A model generated the notes under the pieces. The model was not told the DNA's origin and ran no database searches. It saw only the letters and a list, made by a program, of their open reading frames with translations. From Sphingopyxis sp. LC363 (GTDB taxonomy: Bacteria; Pseudomonadota; Alphaproteobacteria; Sphingomonadales; Sphingomonadaceae), in contig NZ_JNFC01000022.1 in NCBI RefSeq assembly GCF_000756385.1, forward strand, positions 1 to 58,690: a DNA stretch of 58,690 bases, read 5' to 3'. Shown piece after piece: positions 16,366-27,971 of the stretch. The translations under genes were made by a program, and so were the position numbers. Position 1 is the first letter of the stretch. Every line of letters starts with the position of its first letter.

Positions 16366-17652
16366 ATGGATCAGATCGTCATTCGCGGCGGCCAGCGACT
16401 CAAGGGCCGTATCCCCATCTCCGGTGCCAAGAATGCGGCGCTCACCCTGCTGCCCTGCGCGCTGCTCACCGACGAGCCGCTGACGCTTCGCAACCTGCCG
16501 CGGCTCGCCGACGTCGACGGATTCGGCCACCTCTTGAACCAGCTCGGCTGCTCGACGACGATCGAGGGATCGCGACCCGAAGATTTCGGCCGCGTGATGA
16601 CCGCGCGCACGACCACCCTCACCTCGACCGTTGCGCCCTATGACATCGTGCGCAAGATGCGCGCGTCGATCCTCGTGCTCGGACCGCTGCTCGCGCGCGC
16701 GGGCGAGGCGACCGTGTCGCTTCCCGGCGGCTGCGCGATCGGCAACCGCCCGATCGACCTCCACCTGAAAGCCCTCGAGGCCTTCGGCGCCGAGATCGAA
16801 CTTGCGTCGGGCTATGTGAAGGCGAGCGCGCCCGGTGGCGGACGCCTCCCCGGCGGCAAGTTCACCTTCCCCGTCGTCTCGGTCGGCGCGACCGAAAACG
16901 CCGTCATGGCGGCGGTGCTCGCCAAAGGCAGCTGCGTGCTCGAAAATGCGGCGCGCGAGCCCGAGATCGTCGACCTGTGCAACTGCCTCGTCGCGATGGG
17001 CGCGCATATCGACGGCATCGGCACCGAAACGCTGACGATCGAGGGTGTCGACCGGCTGCACGGCGCAACCTATCGCGTCATGGCCGACCGCATCGAGGCG
17101 GGCAGCTATGCCTGCGCCGCGGTCATCACCGAGGGCGATGTCGAGCTGGTCGGCGCCAAGGTCGATGAAATGGACGCGACGCTCGCCGCGCTGCGCGAAG
17201 CCGGCGCGACGGTCGAGCCGACCAAGGCCGGCATCCGTGTCGCCATGTCGGGCCGCGCCGAACCCGTCACGCTCTCGACGGCGCCCTACCCGGGCTTCGC
17301 AACCGACATGCAGGCCCAGTTCATGGCGATGGCGACGCTCGGCAAGGGCGCGTCGCTGTTCACCGAGACGATCTTCGAAAACCGCTATATGCACGTCCCC
17401 GAACTGGCGCGCATGGGTTGCGACATTCAGGTCAAGGGCCGGACCGCGATCGTCCGCGGGGTCGACCATCTGGTCGGCGCGCCGGTGATGGCGACCGACC
17501 TGCGCGCATCGATGAGCCTGATCATCGCGGGCCTTGCTGCCGAGGGGCAAACCGAGGTCAACCGCGTCTATCACCTCGACCGCGGTTACGAGCGGCTCGA
17601 AGAGAAGCTCCAGGCCGTCGGCGCCGACATCGAGCGGATCAGCGCAGGGTAA
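16366..17652 (+). CDS. murA: UDP-N-acetylglucosamine 1-carboxyvinyltransferase
   Basis: MurA, 428 residues, transfers enolpyruvate to UDP-GlcNAc, the first committed step of peptidoglycan synthesis. The active-site loop [16 protein letters not shown] holds Cys123, the equivalent of E. coli Cys115 and the target of fosfomycin. [11 protein letters not shown] (Lys near 22) at the N-terminus, [15 protein letters not shown] and the C-terminal [17 protein letters not shown] segment are all present. It is cytosolic. The last 14 bases overlap the 3' end of the convergent hydrolase gene. Confidence 0.98.
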   Translation: MDQIVIRGGQRLKGRIPISGAKNAALTLLPCALLTDEPLTLRNLPRLADVDGFGHLLNQLGCSTTIEGSRPEDFGRVMTARTTTLTSTVAPYDIVRKMRASILVLGPLLARAGEATVSLPGGCAIGNRPIDLHLKALEAFGAEIELASGYVKASAPGGGRLPGGKFTFPVVSVGATENAVMAAVLAKGSCVLENAAREPEIVDLCNCLVAMGAHIDGIGTETLTIEGVDRLHGATYRVMADRIEAGSYACAAVITEGDVELVGAKVDEMDATLAALREAGATVEPTKAGIRVAMSGRAEPVTLSTAPYPGFATDMQAQFMAMATLGKGASLFTETIFENRYMHVPELARMGCDIQVKGRTAIVRGVDHLVGAPVMATDLRASMSLIIAGLAAEGQTEVNRVYHLDRGYERLEEKLQAVGADIERISAG

Positions 17653-18904
17653 GTCTCTCCGCGCGGCCATATTTGCCGCTTGCGCTGCCCTTGATCCAGT
17701 CGCCGAGCAATTTGAGATAGCCGTCGGTGATGCGCGTTATACGGCGCGAGCCGTCGGCGGCAGTCGTGAACTCGAACATGCCGTGATCAGTGCGGGGAAA
17801 GAGGTAGACGTCGAAGGGCTTGCCTTCTCTCGCAAGCCCGAGCAGCGCGCCGCGCGTCGTTTCGATCGGCGCCTCGCGGTCTTCGCCCGCAAGCACCCAC
17901 AGCAAAGGCGTATCGAGTTTCCGTAGCGCCGCAACCGCGTCATAGTCCCAGATCAGTTCGAGGTTGTCGAAGCGCGCCCGCCCGATCCGCTTCAGCTCCT
18001 CGTTCGGCATGCGCGCAATCGCCCCGCTATACTCGCCCTCGATCTTCGCCGCCCATGGTTGGTCCGCCATCTCGCGTCGCACGGCATCGAGCGCTTCGTA
18101 GCCGGTGTCGAAATCCGACAGCAGCAACCCCGCGGTAGCCTGCGACAAGCGGTTGACCAGCGCCTCGGCATCCTTGCCCAGCCCCACCGCGCGCACTTCG
18201 GAGACCATCTGCTCGCGATCTTCCTCGATCGGCGAGGCGACGAGGCCGAAGCCGACGGTCACATAGTCGGCCTTGGTCAATGTCGCCGCGAGCGGGGCCA
18301 CCCAGCCGCCCTGGCTGCCGCCGAAAAAGCCCGCGCGACCGAACCGGCCCGCCGCCATCTCCCGCGCCTTTTCGAGCGCATGCGCCGCATCGGCAGCGAG
18401 CAGTTCGAAATTCTGCGTATATTCGCCATCGGAACCGCCCGTCCCGCGCTTGTCGTAGACGAATACCGAAATCCGCTGCGCCGCCATCGCATAGCCATAG
18501 ATGCCGCCGATCGGCGACGAGCGTTCGGACCCGTGCACCATCACGACGAGCGGACGCGTGGGGTCCGCGCCCGGCGGCTCGATGAGCATGCCCGTCATCT
18601 TCGTGCCGACGCTGTCGAAACTCGCCGGCGTCTCGCGGAACGCGACCGGTTGCCAAGCCGCGCCTTTCACATTCACCTGACCGGCATCGCAAGCCAGTGG
18701 CGCATCCGGGTCCGACGTCGCGCCACGCCGCCCATCGCGGAACAGATAGCGCAGCCCTGGCGCCGGGATCGACGGGAGCTTCGCAAGTACCACGAAATCG
18801 CCATCGGGGGCCGCATAGGTGCCGGGCTGGCAAGCGGCTTGCGCGAAAGCCGGTGCGCCCGGAAGCGCGGCGAGGAGCAACAACGTGCTGGCAAACATCT
18901 TCAT
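17639..18904 (-). CDS. Secreted alpha/beta hydrolase, prolyl-oligopeptidase-like
   Basis: A 421-residue protein with a signal peptide (about residues 1-22, [16 protein letters not shown]). [12 protein letters not shown] oxyanion segment near residue 122, a FDKRGT-type [12 protein letters not shown] motif, and a nucleophile elbow FFGGSQGGW near residue 196 identify an S9-like or BAAT-like alpha/beta hydrolase. An Asp in AGEDREAP and a His in RTDHGMFEF probably complete the triad. Likely periplasmic; substrate unknown. It lies at the end of a minus-strand run of five genes that starts at argG. Confidence 0.75.
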   Translation of the reverse strand: MKMFASTLLLLAALPGAPAFAQAACQPGTYAAPDGDFVVLAKLPSIPAPGLRYLFRDGRRGATSDPDAPLACDAGQVNVKGAAWQPVAFRETPASFDSVGTKMTGMLIEPPGADPTRPLVVMVHGSERSSPIGGIYGYAMAAQRISVFVYDKRGTGGSDGEYTQNFELLAADAAHALEKAREMAAGRFGRAGFFGGSQGGWVAPLAATLTKADYVTVGFGLVASPIEEDREQMVSEVRAVGLGKDAEALVNRLSQATAGLLLSDFDTGYEALDAVRREMADQPWAAKIEGEYSGAIARMPNEELKRIGRARFDNLELIWDYDAVAALRKLDTPLLWVLAGEDREAPIETTRGALLGLAREGKPFDVYLFPRTDHGMFEFTTAADGSRRITRITDGYLKLLGDWIKGSASGKYGRAERLTLR

Positions 18905-18930
18905 ATCACCGTATTATTACGGCAATACAG

Positions 18931-19899
18931 TTATGGCAACCGGTCTTCTTGCTGCACCGGCATCGACACCGTGTTTCCGCTGACCGACGGCCGCTCGGGC
19001 CGCTTCGCGACCGCGATCACCAGCCCGATCAAAGCGACGATGCCGCCGGTGATCGACAGCGCCGCCCAATGATAATTTTCGAATACGGTCGAAAAACCCA
19101 TCGCGATGATCGGGATCAGCACGCTCGACCAGGCCGCCTGCCCCGGCCCAACCGCGCGTATGACGTTGAAATAGAGCGGAAAGGTCACCGCGCTCGCGAT
19201 GATGCCGAGATAGAGCACGCCGCCAAGATAGACGGGCGTGGACTCGATTACCGGCGGGCCCGTGGTGATCCACGCATAGCTGCCGTCGGCGAGTGCGCCG
19301 AACAGCATCGCCCAGGCGATCATCACCACCATCGACTGCGCGCGCGCGAAGGCTGTCCCCTGCATGACATTGGCGGTGGAGGCGCTCATCACGCCCGCTA
19401 GCGTCAGCGCGGTGCCGAGCAGCACTTCGCCTGCCCCGACGGTTGCGGCGCGATATTCGTGGAGGATCATCAGTCCGACCCCGACGATTGCGATCCCCGC
19501 CCCTGCCAGGAAGCGTCCTTCGAGCGGCGTCTTCAGAAAGGCGCGCCCGAGCAAGGTGTTGGGCACGATCAGCAACGCGAAGAGCACCGCGACAAGGCCC
19601 GAGGCTATGTGCTGTTCGGCGCGATAGACGAAGTTGAAGTTCAGTGCGAACTGCGCGGCACCGAGCACTGCGGCAAAGGCCATCGCGCGGGGGCCGATCC
19701 ATATCGGCTCGCGCCGCATCGCGGCAAAGACGAACATCGCGATCGCCGCAACGGCGAAACGATAGGTCACCGACCAGCTCGGCGGAACGACGCCGAGCTG
19801 TCCCTTGATGACGATCCACGTCGACCCCCAGATCAGCGTGACCAGCGCAAAGGGCAGTAGGACGCGCGGGCTGAGCAGCGTCGGCTGCTCGCCGCTCAT
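18931..19899 (-). CDS. EamA/DMT-superfamily transporter
   Basis: A 322-residue membrane protein of ten helices. LVTLIWGSTWIVIKGQLGVVPPSWSVTYRF is the standard first EamA helix pair, and YFNVIRAVGPGQAAWSSVLIPIIAMGFSTVFENYHW is the second-repeat signature. The ATG overlaps the TGA of the threonine aldolase gene (ATGA); the frame is open 82 codons upstream, but that part lies inside the aldolase gene and is a shadow. Coupling to an amino acid lyase suggests an amino acid or related metabolite as cargo, which is only inference. Confidence 0.82.
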   Translation of the reverse strand: MSGEQPTLLSPRVLLPFALVTLIWGSTWIVIKGQLGVVPPSWSVTYRFAVAAIAMFVFAAMRREPIWIGPRAMAFAAVLGAAQFALNFNFVYRAEQHIASGLVAVLFALLIVPNTLLGRAFLKTPLEGRFLAGAGIAIVGVGLMILHEYRAATVGAGEVLLGTALTLAGVMSASTANVMQGTAFARAQSMVVMIAWAMLFGALADGSYAWITTGPPVIESTPVYLGGVLYLGIIASAVTFPLYFNVIRAVGPGQAAWSSVLIPIIAMGFSTVFENYHWAALSITGGIVALIGLVIAVAKRPERPSVSGNTVSMPVQQEDRLP

Positions 19900-20906
19900 A
19901 GCGCGCCGATCGCCGCCGCCAGCGGCGCGACGGCTTCGGCGTCCTGATCCCAGCTGACGACGAGGCGCGCCGCGCCTTCGCCCCAGTCGTAGAAGTCGAA
20001 CCCGGCCCCGCGCAGTTTCGCTGCCTCTTCGGCGGTCATCCGCACAAACAGCTCGTTCGCCTCGACCGGATACATCAGCCGGCTGCCGCACGCCGCCGCC
20101 AGCTTCGCCGCGCCGGCATTGGCGGCGCGCGCGTTGGCCAGCCACAGATCGTCCTTCAGCATCGCGCGAATCTGCGCCGCGACGAAGCGCCCCTTGCTGA
20201 GCAGATGCCCGCCGCGCTTCTTGAGCTCGCGCACTCCGGCGCCGCCGCTGCCGCCGAAAAAGACGATCGCTTCAGCCATCATCGCGCCATTTTTGGTGAA
20301 GCCGAACGACAGCGCATCGACTCCGGCGCGCCATGTGACGTCGGCGGGCGCGCAGCCGAGAAAGGCGACGGCATTGGCGAAGCGCGCGCCGTCCATGTGG
20401 AGCTTCAGCCCCTTGCCCTTCGCGATCGCGCTGATCTCTCCGATCTCGTCGGCGCGCCAGGCCAGCCCATATTCGGTCGCGTTGGTGATGCTGACCGCCG
20501 CCGGTTGGACCTGATGCACGTCCTGCCGGATTCCCGCGATCCGCGCTTTCAGCGCGGCGGCGTCGATCTTCGCGCCGCGCCCCGGTAGCGGCATCAGCTT
20601 CGCGCCGCCCGAATAGAAGGTCGGCGCGCCGCATTCGTCGACCTCGATATGCGCTTCCTCGTAGCAGAGAATGCCCTGCCACGGCCGCACGAAATGCGCG
20701 AGGATGATGCTGTTCGCCGCGGTCCCCGTCGGGATCCACACGACCTCGCAATCCGTCTCGAAAAGCTCCGAAAAAGCCGCGTCGAGCGACTGACTGAGCG
20801 CGTCGCCGTCATAGGCCGTATCGACCCGATTCGCGGTGGCCATCGCTTCCATCACTACCGGATGGACGGTTGCGGCATTGTCGGAGAAAAATCGGGTCGC
20901 GGTCAT
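19896..20906 (-). CDS. ltaE: Low-specificity L-threonine aldolase-like PLP enzyme
   Basis: A 336-residue fold-type I PLP enzyme of the beta-eliminating lyase / threonine aldolase family, which splits threonine into glycine and acetaldehyde. FFSDNAATVHP at the N-terminus, PTGTAANSIIL, HMDGARFANA with the PLP-nitrogen Asp172, and SFGFTKNGAMM with Lys205 are the family landmarks. It is probably cytosolic. It follows a small secreted-protein gene and argG, and overlaps the DMT carrier gene. Confidence 0.85.
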   Translation of the reverse strand: MTATRFFSDNAATVHPVVMEAMATANRVDTAYDGDALSQSLDAAFSELFETDCEVVWIPTGTAANSIILAHFVRPWQGILCYEEAHIEVDECGAPTFYSGGAKLMPLPGRGAKIDAAALKARIAGIRQDVHQVQPAAVSITNATEYGLAWRADEIGEISAIAKGKGLKLHMDGARFANAVAFLGCAPADVTWRAGVDALSFGFTKNGAMMAEAIVFFGGSGGAGVRELKKRGGHLLSKGRFVAAQIRAMLKDDLWLANARAANAGAAKLAAACGSRLMYPVEANELFVRMTAEEAAKLRGAGFDFYDWGEGAARLVVSWDQDAEAVAPLAAAIGAL

Positions 20907-20972
20907 GTCTCGCGCCTTAGCGCAGGTGCGCGCCGCTTGCTAACCCCTCATTTTCGCGGCGCTTCGTTGGCG

Positions 20973-21452
20973 TCAAATGCCGAGCGAATCCGCGCAGTCG
21001 AAAGCCGAAGCGAGCTTTTCGCGGAAGCCCGAAACGTCCGATCCCACATCGACGAGCACGGCATCACCTATCGCGCCCGCATCGAGCCGCTCGTGGAGCG
21101 CGATGGACAGCGAATCCTCGGTGAACAAGTCGCCGACGAAGCGATTATGCGCCACGAAACCCAGCCGCTCCGGCGTCGATTCGATCACCACTGCGCGCCA
21201 CGCGGGGCCATAGCTCGCCTTTGCCCACAGCTGCGTCCCGACGGGAAGCGCGCGCGTCGGCTTGCCCGTCACCACCGCGACGTTGATCATCGTACGATCG
21301 GCATCGTTGAAGGCCTGCCGGATCTCGATCGAACCCCCGCCGAATCGCGCGGTGCAATCGCCCGCGGCGCGCTCCACATAGCCGAGGTCGGCATAGGAGG
21401 CATCGTTGAACGCAGGCGTCAGGCTGGCGGCCGCCAGCAAAAGGGAGAACAT
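20973..21452 (-). CDS. Hypothetical secreted protein
   Basis: A 159-residue protein I do not recognise. The first 14 residues (MFSLLLAAASLTPA) look like a short signal peptide. The rest is hydrophilic with two cysteines (near 33 and 153) and no catalytic motif that I can name. It lies 42 bases after argG and 66 bases before the threonine aldolase on the same strand, and codon use is like the neighbours, so it is likely real. Confidence 0.65.
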   Translation of the reverse strand: MFSLLLAAASLTPAFNDASYADLGYVERAAGDCTARFGGGSIEIRQAFNDADRTMINVAVVTGKPTRALPVGTQLWAKASYGPAWRAVVIESTPERLGFVAHNRFVGDLFTEDSLSIALHERLDAGAIGDAVLVDVGSDVSGFREKLASAFDCADSLGI

Positions 21453-21494
21453 GGACCAAGGCTCCTGTCGCAGCCGGGCCCGTTCCCGGCCGCC

Positions 21495-22712
<1,218 letters not shown>

Positions 22713-22825
22713 GATGCACCTTTGGCGAGGGAAGACGCGGGCGCGGCTAGCAGTCCGCCGTCCAAGGTGCAACCGGCTTGGCGCCCCGTCGCGCGCAAGC
22801 TATCGTCACGCCCGGGAGAAGCGCC

Positions 22826-23263
22826 ATGGCCAAAGCCGAAATCAAGACCAGGGCGACCGAGGTTTCGGTCGCCGATTTCATCGCCGCGGTGCCCGACGCG
22901 AGGCGCCGCGAGGAAGCGGCCATCGTCGATGCGATCCACCGCCGCGTCACCGGCCTGCCGCCCAGGATGTGGGGTCCGTCGATCATCGGCTATGGCAGCT
23001 ACGACTATGTCTATGACAGCGGCCATTCGGGGACGATGTGCCGCGCCGGCTTCTCACCCCGCAAGGCCGCGATGACGCTCTATCTGATGGGCCATTATTG
23101 CGACCGCCAGCCCGAAGCCGACGCGCTGTTCGCAAAGCTCGGCAAGCACAAGACGGGCAAATCCTGCCTCTACATCAACAAGCTCGCCGATGTGGATTTG
23201 GCGGTTCTCGAACAGCTCGTGGCGCTGAGCTGGGATGTCATGAACGAACGCTATCCGGCATAG
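22826..23263 (+). CDS. DUF1801 domain protein
   Basis: A 145-residue cytosolic protein of the DUF1801 (YdhG-like) family: ATEVSVADFIAAVPDARRREEA at the N-terminus, MWGPSIIGYGSYDYVYDSGHSGTMCRAGFSPRKAAMTLYL in the middle and GKHKTGKSCLYINKLADVDLAVLEQLV at the end. The biochemical role of the family is unknown. The ATG at 22826 follows a GGGAGA site; the open frame begins 16 codons earlier. The 3' end overlaps the convergent cyclopropane synthase gene by 13 bases. Confidence 0.85.
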   Translation: MAKAEIKTRATEVSVADFIAAVPDARRREEAAIVDAIHRRVTGLPPRMWGPSIIGYGSYDYVYDSGHSGTMCRAGFSPRKAAMTLYLMGHYCDRQPEADALFAKLGKHKTGKSCLYINKLADVDLAVLEQLVALSWDVMNERYPA

Positions 23264-24489
23264 CCTCGCTCCGCCTCGCCCATATAATCGCGGGTCAGCG
23301 GTAGCGCGTGGCGGCTGCGCGCGAACTGGATCTGGTAATTGCCCATCCCGCCGCTCTCGAACGCCGATGTCGCGCCGGCGAGATAGAAGCACCACATGCG
23401 AAAGAAGCGAACGCCCATCATCCGGACGATCTCGTCTTCATGCGCGAGCGTCCGCGCATACCATTGGCGCAGGGTCAGCGCGTAATGGAGCCGTAGCGTC
23501 TCGATGTCGGTCGCGATCAGCCGGCTCTTTTCGCTCGCCGCCAGCGTCTCGCTCAATGCCGGAATATAACCGCCGGGGAAGATATATTTGCGCGTGAAGG
23601 CGTCGGTCGATCCCGGCCCTCCGAAGCGCCCGATCGTGTGGAGCAGCATCACCCCGTCGGCGGTCATCAAATTGGCCGCGGCGCGAAAGAAAGTCTCGAA
23701 ATTGAGTGCGCCGACATGCTCGAACATGCCGACCGACACGATGCGGTCGAACCCGCCCTCCTCGCGCGCGGCGAGGTCGCGATAGTCGATCAATTCAAAC
23801 GTCACCCGGTCGGCGACGCCGGCCGCCGCCGCGCGCTGGCGCGCGAGCGCGAGTTGCTCTTCCGATAGCGTGATCCCGAGCACATCGACCCGTTCGAGCT
23901 TGGCGAGCGTGATCGCCATCCCGCCCCAGCCGCAGCCGATATCGAGCACCCGCTGCCCCGGCGCGAGCGCAAGCTTGGCGGCGATATGCGCCTTTTTCGC
24001 GGCCTGCGCCTCTTCCAGCGTCATGTCCGGCCGCGACCAATAGGCGCAGCTATATTGCATGTCCTCGTCGAGGAAGAGGCGGTAGAGATTGTTGCCGATG
24101 TCGTAATGATGCTTGACGTTCGCGCGCGAGCGGCGCTGGCGGTTTATCGAGCCAATCCGCGTTTTTACCCATTCGGCGCGCCGGCCCAGCCACGTCTTGT
24201 CGTGCAGCTTCGCGCCGCGGTCCCACGGCGTGTTCGAGCGAACGAGCGCGACGAACTCCATGATGTCGCCCTCCACCAGTTCCATCTCGCCATCCATGAA
24301 CGCTTCGGCCGCGCCGAGGCGCGGATCGAGGAGGATGCGGCGCATCCCCCTCCGGCTGGTGAAGCGGATCGTGACGTTGGAAAAGCCCTCGGCCGGCTGG
24401 CCATATTCCTCGCGCGCGCCATCGGGCATGACGACGGTCAGCCGTCCGTGACGAATGATCCGGGAGAGAAACGGACTCAGAATCGACAT
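23251..24489 (-). CDS. cfa: Cyclopropane-fatty-acyl-phospholipid synthase
   Basis: A 412-residue enzyme that adds a methylene bridge from SAM to unsaturated membrane acyl chains. The N-terminal domain (about 1-120) contains the lipid-binding region; HYDIGNNLYRLFLDEDMQYSCAYW (from residue 127) is the signature of the family; VLDIGCGWGGMAI (181-193) binds SAM; and VSVGMFEHVG and HTIGRFGGP follow. The tail FFRMWCFYLAGATSAFESGGMGNYQIQF is typical of the sphingomonad/alphaproteobacterial type. Forty bases separate it from the molybdo-oxidoreductase gene on the same strand. Confidence 0.92.
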   Translation of the reverse strand: MSILSPFLSRIIRHGRLTVVMPDGAREEYGQPAEGFSNVTIRFTSRRGMRRILLDPRLGAAEAFMDGEMELVEGDIMEFVALVRSNTPWDRGAKLHDKTWLGRRAEWVKTRIGSINRQRRSRANVKHHYDIGNNLYRLFLDEDMQYSCAYWSRPDMTLEEAQAAKKAHIAAKLALAPGQRVLDIGCGWGGMAITLAKLERVDVLGITLSEEQLALARQRAAAAGVADRVTFELIDYRDLAAREEGGFDRIVSVGMFEHVGALNFETFFRAAANLMTADGVMLLHTIGRFGGPGSTDAFTRKYIFPGGYIPALSETLAASEKSRLIATDIETLRLHYALTLRQWYARTLAHEDEIVRMMGVRFFRMWCFYLAGATSAFESGGMGNYQIQFARSRHALPLTRDYMGEAERGYAG

Positions 24490-24529
24490 ATGTTATGCGC
24501 CGAATATTTGCACCGCGAGGGGGTCCAGG

Positions 24530-25309
24530 TCAAATTCCGGCATACCATTCATAATCGACGCGGTCCTCCCAATAACCGCCCTTGCCCGCGCCGATAGCAT
24601 CGAGACTCGCGACCGCTTCGATCGCGTTGACATATTTGGCGTGCTTGTAACCCAACTGGCGCTCGATGCGCAGGCGCAGCGGGGCGCCGTTGGCGATCGG
24701 CAGCACGGCATCATTGAGCGCCCAGGCAAGGATCGTCTGCGGATGGCGCGCGTCGATCATGTCGCAGCTTTCATAATAGAGCGCGTCGCCAATCCGATCG
24801 GCACAGCGGAATACGATATAGCGCGCGCCGTCCCGCACGCCCGCCGCATCGAGAATCCGGTGAAGCTGCACACCCGTCCACTGCCCGATCGCGCTCCACC
24901 CCTCGACGCAGTCGTGGCGCGTGATCTGCGTGCGCTGCGGCATCGCGCGAATGTCGGCCATCGACAGCGACAGCGGGCGCGCGACGAGGCCCGAGACCTT
25001 GACGCGCCAGTCCACGAAAGCGTTCGCGGCATGTGCGGCATAAACCGCCCCGGCGGGGAGGCGCGTGCCGTTCGGCCGGAAAAAGGGCGACAGGTCGGCG
25101 CGGCCGAATTCGCGCGCGAGCGCGTCGCGGTCGATCAGCGCGCGCTGGCTCGCGCGGTTCATCTCCTCGCCCATCGCCAGGATCTTGCGCACGGCGGGCG
25201 CGTCGTTGATCGCGTCGCAGCCCGCGAGCAGCGGCAGCGTCCCCGCCGCGGCGACCATTCCGCCGGCGCGGGCGATCAACTGGCGGCGCGGGAGGATGAT
25301 GTCGCTCAT
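24530..25309 (-). CDS. Molybdopterin-dependent oxidoreductase, MsrP/YedY-like
   Basis: A 259-residue protein of the sulfite-oxidase-type molybdopterin family. An RR-containing export signal (LPRRQLIARAGG) is followed by LPLLAGC, which may be a lipobox at Cys31. The molybdenum ligand is Cys134 in TQITRHDCVEGWSAIGQWTGV, the common signature. MsrP itself repairs oxidised methionine in the periplasm, but this protein is shorter and its substrate is unproven. Its ATG overlaps the TGA of the cytochrome b gene (ATGA), so the two are translationally coupled and likely form a membrane-linked redox pair. The frame is open upstream, but only as a shadow of the cytochrome gene. Confidence 0.85.
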   Translation of the reverse strand: MSDIILPRRQLIARAGGMVAAAGTLPLLAGCDAINDAPAVRKILAMGEEMNRASQRALIDRDALAREFGRADLSPFFRPNGTRLPAGAVYAAHAANAFVDWRVKVSGLVARPLSLSMADIRAMPQRTQITRHDCVEGWSAIGQWTGVQLHRILDAAGVRDGARYIVFRCADRIGDALYYESCDMIDARHPQTILAWALNDAVLPIANGAPLRLRIERQLGYKHAKYVNAIEAVASLDAIGAGKGGYWEDRVDYEWYAGI

Positions 25310-26154
25310 GCGCGCCCGTCCTTCGCCGGCGGCAGGCGGAACCAGCCGGTGACCATCGAGCGAAGCTCGTTGACCGGCCCTGCGAGCAGCACCATCGCAA
25401 TGTGGACGATAAAAAAGGCTACGAGCGCCCAGGCGGTGATGAAGTGGATCGAGCGCGCCGACTGGCGCCCGCCGAAGATATCGAGCAACCACGGCCACGC
25501 CGCGTTCATACCGGGCGACATGGTGAGCCCCGTCGCGATCATCAGCGGCAGCGCGATGAAGATGACGCCGATATAGCTGAGCTTTTGCAGGATGCCGTAG
25601 CGCGCCGCGGCTTCGCCTTTCGGAAAACGAAGCCGCGCATGCTCCTTCACATCGTGCCAGATATGGCGCGGCGACCATTCGGCGCGGCGGACGTGCAGGT
25701 CCTTGCGCAGATGTCCGCCGAGAAGCGTCCAGAGCATATAGAGCGCGAGCCCGACCGAGAGTAGCCACGCGAATAGCAGGTGCCAGCGCCGCCCGTCGGC
25801 GAGGCTGTAGCTCGTCGGGATCGTCGCCCAGCCCGGAAAAGCCCAGGTCTTTGTCGTCCCTTGCGCGTCGGTCCATCGGCCGAGCACGCCCGTCGTGTCG
25901 ATCTTCCAGTCGCCGACCCGCAAATATCCCGCGTCGGCGGTCGAGCCGATCACCAGCCAGGCCCGATCGAAATTGGCGCCATATTCGCCCCAATAGAGGC
26001 GCGGGTGCGCATTGAAGATCATCAGCCCGCTCATCAGAAGGACGAGCAGGGTGACCGCATTGACCCAATGCCAGATGCGCGTCGGCAGCCGGTGGCGATA
26101 GACGCGCACCGGCTCCGGCTTTTCGGGAGCGACGGGAGTTTCAGCCTTGGCCAT
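25306..26154 (-). CDS. Cytochrome b561-type membrane protein
   Basis: A 282-residue integral membrane protein of the bacterial cytochrome b561 / hydrogenase-type b family. RLPTRIWHWVNAVTLLVLLMSGLMIF is TM1 with a haem-ligand His; further His residues lie in GRRWHLLFAWLLSVGLALY, and the terminal SARSIHFITAWALVAFFIVHIAMVLL contains the last two. A soluble loop with WDT-like segments lies between TM1 and TM2. It probably passes electrons from quinol to the molybdoprotein encoded directly downstream. It differs from MsrQ, the usual MsrP partner. Confidence 0.85.
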   Translation of the reverse strand: MAKAETPVAPEKPEPVRVYRHRLPTRIWHWVNAVTLLVLLMSGLMIFNAHPRLYWGEYGANFDRAWLVIGSTADAGYLRVGDWKIDTTGVLGRWTDAQGTTKTWAFPGWATIPTSYSLADGRRWHLLFAWLLSVGLALYMLWTLLGGHLRKDLHVRRAEWSPRHIWHDVKEHARLRFPKGEAAARYGILQKLSYIGVIFIALPLMIATGLTMSPGMNAAWPWLLDIFGGRQSARSIHFITAWALVAFFIVHIAMVLLAGPVNELRSMVTGWFRLPPAKDGRA

Positions 26155-26184
26155 GGTCCCGGTTCGCTCCTGTCCTTCAATCGG

Positions 26185-27894
26185 TTACGCGACGACCTCC
26201 GCCGCATATTCGCCGCGATAATGGTTGCGCAAGCTCACCTTGTCGATCTTTTCGCTGCCGAGCTTGGGTAGCGCGTCGTTCGACATCCAGATCTTGCACG
26301 GCACCTTGTACGGCGCGAGGCGCGCGCTGAGAAAGGCGACCAGATCGTCGGCGGTCACGCTGCTGCCCGGCTTCATCCACACCACCGCGCCGACACATTC
26401 GCCGAGCCGCTCGTCGGGAAGCCCGAACACCGCGCATTCGTTCGCCTCGGGATGCTCGTAAATCGCCGCCTCGACTTCCTGACAGCTGATATTCTCGCCG
26501 CCGCGAATGATGATGTCTTTCTTGCGATCGACGATGAACAGATAGCCGTCCTCGTCGAGATAGCCGAGGTCGCCCGAACGGAAATAGCCATTGTCGAAGA
26601 AGGCCGCCTTCGTCGCCGCCTCATTGTTCCAATAGCCCTCGAAATTGGCGACCGACCGGATGCAGACCTCGCCCACGCCCCCCTGCGGCACCGGTTCGCC
26701 ATTGTCGTCGAGGATCGCAAGATCGACGAGCGGCTTCGACGCCGGTCCCGTCGACAGCGGCTTGTCGACATAATTCTCGTTGATGATGCCGCAGCCGACC
26801 GCATTGGTTTCGGTCAGGCCGTAACCGAGCAGCGGTTTCGCTTCACCCATCTCCGACGCAAGACGCCGCACATGTTCGGGCGGACGCGGCGCGCCGCCGC
26901 CGGCGTAGCTCTTGCACGTCGACAAATCGTAGTTCTTGCGGTTCGGGCTGACGAGAATCTCATAGCTCATCAGCGGAACGCCGACGAAATAATTGACCTT
27001 CTCGTCCTGGATGAGCCGCATCGCCTCGTCCGCATTCCACTTGGGCATCAGAACGAGCTTGCGCCCGATCGCGATGCTCTGAAGGAACACCGGAATTTCC
27101 GCGGTGACGTGAAACAGCGGGGTGCAGATCAGCGTCGCGGGCTGGATGTCCGACATCAGCCCGTCCTGCGTGAGCAGATGGACGATGCTCGCGGTTTGCG
27201 TCACATAGTTGAAGATCGCCTGCACCACCGCATGATGGCGCGAATAGGCGCCCTTCGACTGGCCGGTCGAACCGGAGGTGAAGAGGATCGTCGCCAGATC
27301 GTCGCCGGTGAGAGCGGGCAATGCCGTCCCGGCGCCGCCCGCGCTCGTGATCGGGGCGATCGCTTCGTCGATCGGCTTTGAAAGATCGAGCGTGATGACC
27401 TTTGCGCCATGGCTGACGCCCGGCTCCGCAAGCCGCGCCGCGCGCTGGACGTCGGCGATGACCAGCTTCGCTTCGGCATCCTCGATGCCCGCGGCGAGCT
27501 CACCGCCCTGCCACCAGCCGTTGAGCAGCGTCGCGCAGCCGCCCGCCATCAACACGCCGAGGTAGGAGACGCACCAGGCATTGGCGTTGCGCATCGCGAT
27601 GCCGACGCGGTCGCCCCGCTCGACGCCATGCCCTTCGACGAGCGCCGCGGCGACCTTGCGCGCGGCGGCATAGACCTGTTTGAAGCTCAGTCGTTCGTCG
27701 CCCTCGACCAGAAAGGTCGCGTCGCCATGCTGCGCACAAAAAAAGGCGACATAGTCGGCCAGATTCGTCGGCGCATTGGCGATGACGGGCAGCTCGCGGC
27801 CAAAGCGTTCGACGGATCCGACCTGGATCGGCCCGCCCGGACCGGTGATCAGATTATAGGCGGCTTCCAGGCGCAAATCGAGCGCAGATGGCAT
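26185..27894 (-). CDS. Acyl-CoA synthetase (AMP-dependent ligase family)
   Basis: A 569-residue adenylate-forming enzyme. [20 protein letters not shown] (motif at residues 205-215) is the P-loop, [12 protein letters not shown] the A5 motif, [42 protein letters not shown] the A7-A8 hinge with its Asp and Arg, and [10 protein letters not shown] the C-terminal A10 lysine region. The standard PxTxxGKxxR ending is replaced by [12 protein letters not shown]. It resembles long- or medium-chain fatty-acid or aryl-CoA ligases; the substrate cannot be assigned. It is divergent from lgt. Confidence 0.88.
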   Translation of the reverse strand: MPSALDLRLEAAYNLITGPGGPIQVGSVERFGRELPVIANAPTNLADYVAFFCAQHGDATFLVEGDERLSFKQVYAAARKVAAALVEGHGVERGDRVGIAMRNANAWCVSYLGVLMAGGCATLLNGWWQGGELAAGIEDAEAKLVIADVQRAARLAEPGVSHGAKVITLDLSKPIDEAIAPITSAGGAGTALPALTGDDLATILFTSGSTGQSKGAYSRHHAVVQAIFNYVTQTASIVHLLTQDGLMSDIQPATLICTPLFHVTAEIPVFLQSIAIGRKLVLMPKWNADEAMRLIQDEKVNYFVGVPLMSYEILVSPNRKNYDLSTCKSYAGGGAPRPPEHVRRLASEMGEAKPLLGYGLTETNAVGCGIINENYVDKPLSTGPASKPLVDLAILDDNGEPVPQGGVGEVCIRSVANFEGYWNNEAATKAAFFDNGYFRSGDLGYLDEDGYLFIVDRKKDIIIRGGENISCQEVEAAIYEHPEANECAVFGLPDERLGECVGAVVWMKPGSSVTADDLVAFLSARLAPYKVPCKIWMSNDALPKLGSEKIDKVSLRNHYRGEYAAEVVA

Positions 27895-27971
27895 CGTGTA
27901 TCTCTCCTCTTGGTCTCGCTCGCCTTACCCCTTATGGGGAGGCCTCTCCTGGGGAAGGACAGCGCGACGAT

